From Pseudopyrenochaeta lycopersici (taxonomy: Eukaryota > Ascomycota > Dothideomycetes > Pleosporales > Pseudopyrenochaetaceae): 64,000 bases of DNA. This document shows, one piece after another, positions 62,290-64,000 of this stretch. The notes below the pieces were generated by a model. The model saw only the letters and a list, made by a program, of their open reading frames with translations, ran no database searches and was not told the origin of the DNA. A program made the translations under genes and the position numbers. Positions within the stretch are counted from its first letter, which is position 1. The number at the start of each line of letters is the position of its first letter. The stretch is taken from contig NHZP01000028.1 of the NCBI GenBank assembly GCA_003313425.1, positions 496,001 through 560,000 of the forward strand. Direction: 5' to 3'.

Positions 62290-62703
62290 TTACAATTTGT
62301 CCACAGTCTTGAGTCTCTTCCACATGCCAACGTGCTCAATGCCCTCTTCCATCCAATGTGGTTCTGCAGGGATCTCGACCTCTCCCTTCTCGTTCTTCAG
62401 CACGTCTGCGAAACCGTGTCGCTCACACATCTTCTTCAGGTTCGCTTGCGCATGGATCATGACGAGGCCTTGCCACCTTAGGTGCTGCTGAGCGTTTTTG
62501 CCCTCGATGTTCGCTAGTTCCACGCGAGTTGGCGAAGGCGGCGTATAGAAGACCTCAGGATGTTTCGCAGCGTACTCGAATGCAAAGTTGATAAGGAGCT
62601 TGGAGAGACCGAGCTTCCGGTAGGGTGCCAGCACCGCCAATCGTCCTAGCTTGACGTACGGCTTGGCAGGGTGGTTGCTCTCAATTTCACGGGGGCTTGT
62701 CAT
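62290..62703 (-). CDS. GNAT-family N-acetyltransferase (C-terminal exon)
   Basis: A 137-aa frame holds the acetyl-CoA-binding part of a GNAT fold: VKLGRLAVLAPYRKLGLSKLLINFAFEYA (beta4 and the pyrophosphate loop, where Q/R-x2-G-x-G/A appears as RKLGLS), then HLRWQGLVMIHAQANLKKMCERHGFA and a C-terminal HVGMWKRL. The N-terminal strands expected before VKLGR are missing. They should lie in upstream exons at about 62710-63000, where only a possible ELDCAQRDDERAL fragment was seen, so the gene model is incomplete. The ATG at 62703 may be internal. The substrate is unknown. Confidence 0.65.
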   Translation of the reverse strand: MTSPREIESNHPAKPYVKLGRLAVLAPYRKLGLSKLLINFAFEYAAKHPEVFYTPPSPTRVELANIEGKNAQQHLRWQGLVMIHAQANLKKMCERHGFADVLKNEKGEVEIPAEPHWMEEGIEHVGMWKRLKTVDKL

Positions 62704-63442
62704 CTTGGCGTGACGACATGCGAAAGTGTAAATCTCCTCACCTCACCCGAAACAATTATATCAAAACGTCCCCTTGGTTAGCTGCGAAGATAGAGTCCCT
62801 GCGGATGACGTTTAGAACCAACTGGGGACGCGTCGCGCCCGACCACACCTCCTGCCACACTATTTCGACCCTCCCTCCACGAAGCGCCCCAGCGCCCGCT
62901 CATCGTCCCGCTGAGCGCAATCCAACTCAGATGCCCTTGTCATCCTCGCAGTGGTCGGCAAGCCCCGTCAAGCGCGTTAGGATGTTGGCGGTGGAATATT
63001 CTATCAGGAGCTCAGTGACAATGGTACGGCGTTGGGAACAGAAGGACAGGAGCTGTTTTGGTTACTACAAGATTCCAGCTAAGGGGTTGCTGTTCTATCT
63101 GCCGCGCTTGAAGCTTAGGTGGCACTGCTCGTTCCACCTGTTCTCGCGCGAGAGTGAAACTTGAATTTCTCTGGGGCTCCAAGGTCGGTCGTTGGGCGAA
63201 TTCGCATTTTGTTCGTGATGCTGCGGTGGAGGATCATCGCGATTGCCATTTTCGGAACGATGACGACGGTGTGATGAGGGAGTGATGATGACGCCGTGTG
63301 TCTCAACTAACGGCATGCTGCTTTGTTTTGACGATATATTTACCTTCCACCTTAACCTGCTGTGTCAAAACTCCATTCTAAATATCTGCCCACAAGTCTG
63401 GTCGCCGTCAGGAACGATATCACCACCGAATACCAGCGCAAA
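62704..63442. other. Unresolved 5' region of GNAT gene and shared promoter
   Basis: Probably contains the 5' exon(s) of the GNAT gene on the minus strand and the promoter of the TUDOR-domain gene on the plus strand. I could not define splice sites with confidence. Confidence 0.35.
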
Positions 63443-63794
63443 ATGCCTCCGAAGAATGAAGAGCAGGTCCTTTCGAAGCAGGGAGAGCCGATTGAGGAGG
63501 GCGATCATGTGTATACAAAGATTAGGGGTGGAAGGCATGAGGGCGACGTAAGTATACTCTAGCAAACTGCTTTTTGCACAAGCGTACTAATCGTTACACA
63601 GGTCGAAAAGATCGTGACGACGGCCGAGGCCGCCAAAGAAGAGATGGTGAAGAATCCACCCAAGGTGAGTGGTTTTATGGTGACGATGGGGCAGATAGCT
63701 GATGGGCTCGCAGGTTCTGTTCACTGACCAGAAGGGGAAGCCTGTTGCCCATAACCCAGGGACGCTAGATATTGTAAATGATGGCGGGAAGTGA
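63443..63794 (+). CDS. Hypervirulence-associated TUDOR-domain protein (DUF2945-like)
   Basis: Three exons, 63443-63547, 63602-63664 and 63714-63794, give 82 aa; introns are 54 and 49 nt. The sequence has GDHVYTKIRGGRHEGDVEKI, then AKEEMVKNPPKVLFTDQKGK and a final HNPGTLDIV. This is the layout of the small DUF2945 family (a basic groove around a beta barrel), widespread in fungi and bacteria. The biochemical role is not established; the family name comes from a fungal study and does not by itself imply virulence. All introns lie between codons. Confidence 0.8.
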
Positions 63795-63836
63795 GATGGG
63801 TGCTAGGATGAGGTGTTGAGGTTTCTGTATGAATGA

Positions 63837-63872
63837 TACGAAGGAGCTCTTTTTTATTGAGTACTAAGTGAG
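63837..63872. repeat. Solo MITE-like end in the TUDOR gene 3' flank
   Basis: The sequence tacgaaggagctcttttttattgag closely resembles the terminal repeat of the MITE at 1405-1642 (tacgaaggagctcgtattttttgag). It is cut to 20 bases or fewer elsewhere. No opposite end was found before the window ends. Confidence 0.5.
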
Positions 63873-63960
63873 AACCCCACATCACGTCACCTGAAACCGA
63901 ACTGTTTATGTGTAAACTCATCTCCCTCACAGCACCAAAACAAACTAATTTACACCCAAA

Positions 63961-64000
63961 ATGCGCAGAGAGCCTCGCAAAGGCAAGGAGACAAAAGAGC
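63961..64000 (+). CDS. Possible start of a gene cut by the window end
   Basis: An ATG in good context (cccaaaATGCG) opens a basic frame MRREPRKGKETKE that runs off the end. Too short to identify. Confidence 0.25.
   Translation, partial: MRREPRKGKETKE

Noticed and set aside
62704..63000. Complete GNAT N-terminal exon model
   Set aside because: A suggestive ELDCAQRDDERAL stretch exists, but no splice sites gave a coherent GNAT start, so only the C-terminal exon is reported.

Overview
The window looks like a repeat-rich accessory or subtelomere-like segment of a filamentous ascomycete chromosome. Genes carry short GT-AG introns (about 48-114 nt) with CTAAC-like branch points. The protein families (PMP3, fungal LEA/DUF6987-like, alcohol-oxidase-type GMC, GH79, Neurospora-type metallothionein) and the transposon families (RNase H-bearing LINE, chromodomain Gypsy, Fot1/pogo, fungal hAT, MULE) suggest Dothideomycetes, perhaps Pleosporales. 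That placement is an inference from family content only.

Layout. 1-7.8 kb: a MITE, a decayed PAQR/Izh-type membrane protein gene, and two related hAT transposons, one abutting and truncating the other. 8-14.3 kb: a small gene island with a ferritin-like gene, an SDR oxidoreductase, a tiny metallothionein gene and a small repeat protein. The last two lie between two inverted copies of a MITE. 14.4-33.5 kb: a nested stack. The N-terminus of a pogo transposase is split by a full-length LINE (13-bp TSD). The LINE is split by a Copia element (identical 169-bp LTRs, 5-bp TSD). Beyond the LINE lie two apparently intact pogo elements that share a single TA dinucleotide, then a hAT transposase ORF. 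34.0-42.2 kb: a MULE (9-bp TSD) interrupted by a chromodomain Gypsy element (identical 187-bp LTRs, 5-bp TSD). 42.2-54.2 kb: relics and fragments, including a secreted-protein pseudogene, a small conserved gene, a truncated LEA-like gene, an internally deleted hAT, and a LINE 3' end carrying a shorter nested copy with a related tail. 54.3-64 kb: mostly ordinary genes (GMC oxidase, GH79, PMP3, GNAT, TUDOR/DUF2945-like) with one MITE and one pogo relic.

Most notable observation. The Copia polyprotein (16887-23084, minus) is about 2065 aa. Between integrase and reverse transcriptase it carries four motifs with exact Zn(II)2Cys6 fungal-transcription-factor spacing (C-x2-C-x6-C-x8-C-x2-C-x6-C) plus a fifth degenerate one. 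Its RT active site reads YVDG instead of YVDD, although its LTRs are identical. The Gypsy element shows two further mechanistic signatures: a 12-nt self-complementarity between LTR and PBS, as in Tf1-type self-priming, and gag and pol in one frame separated by a single UAG. The element stack gives a relative insertion order, because almost every younger element has target-site duplications inside an older one.
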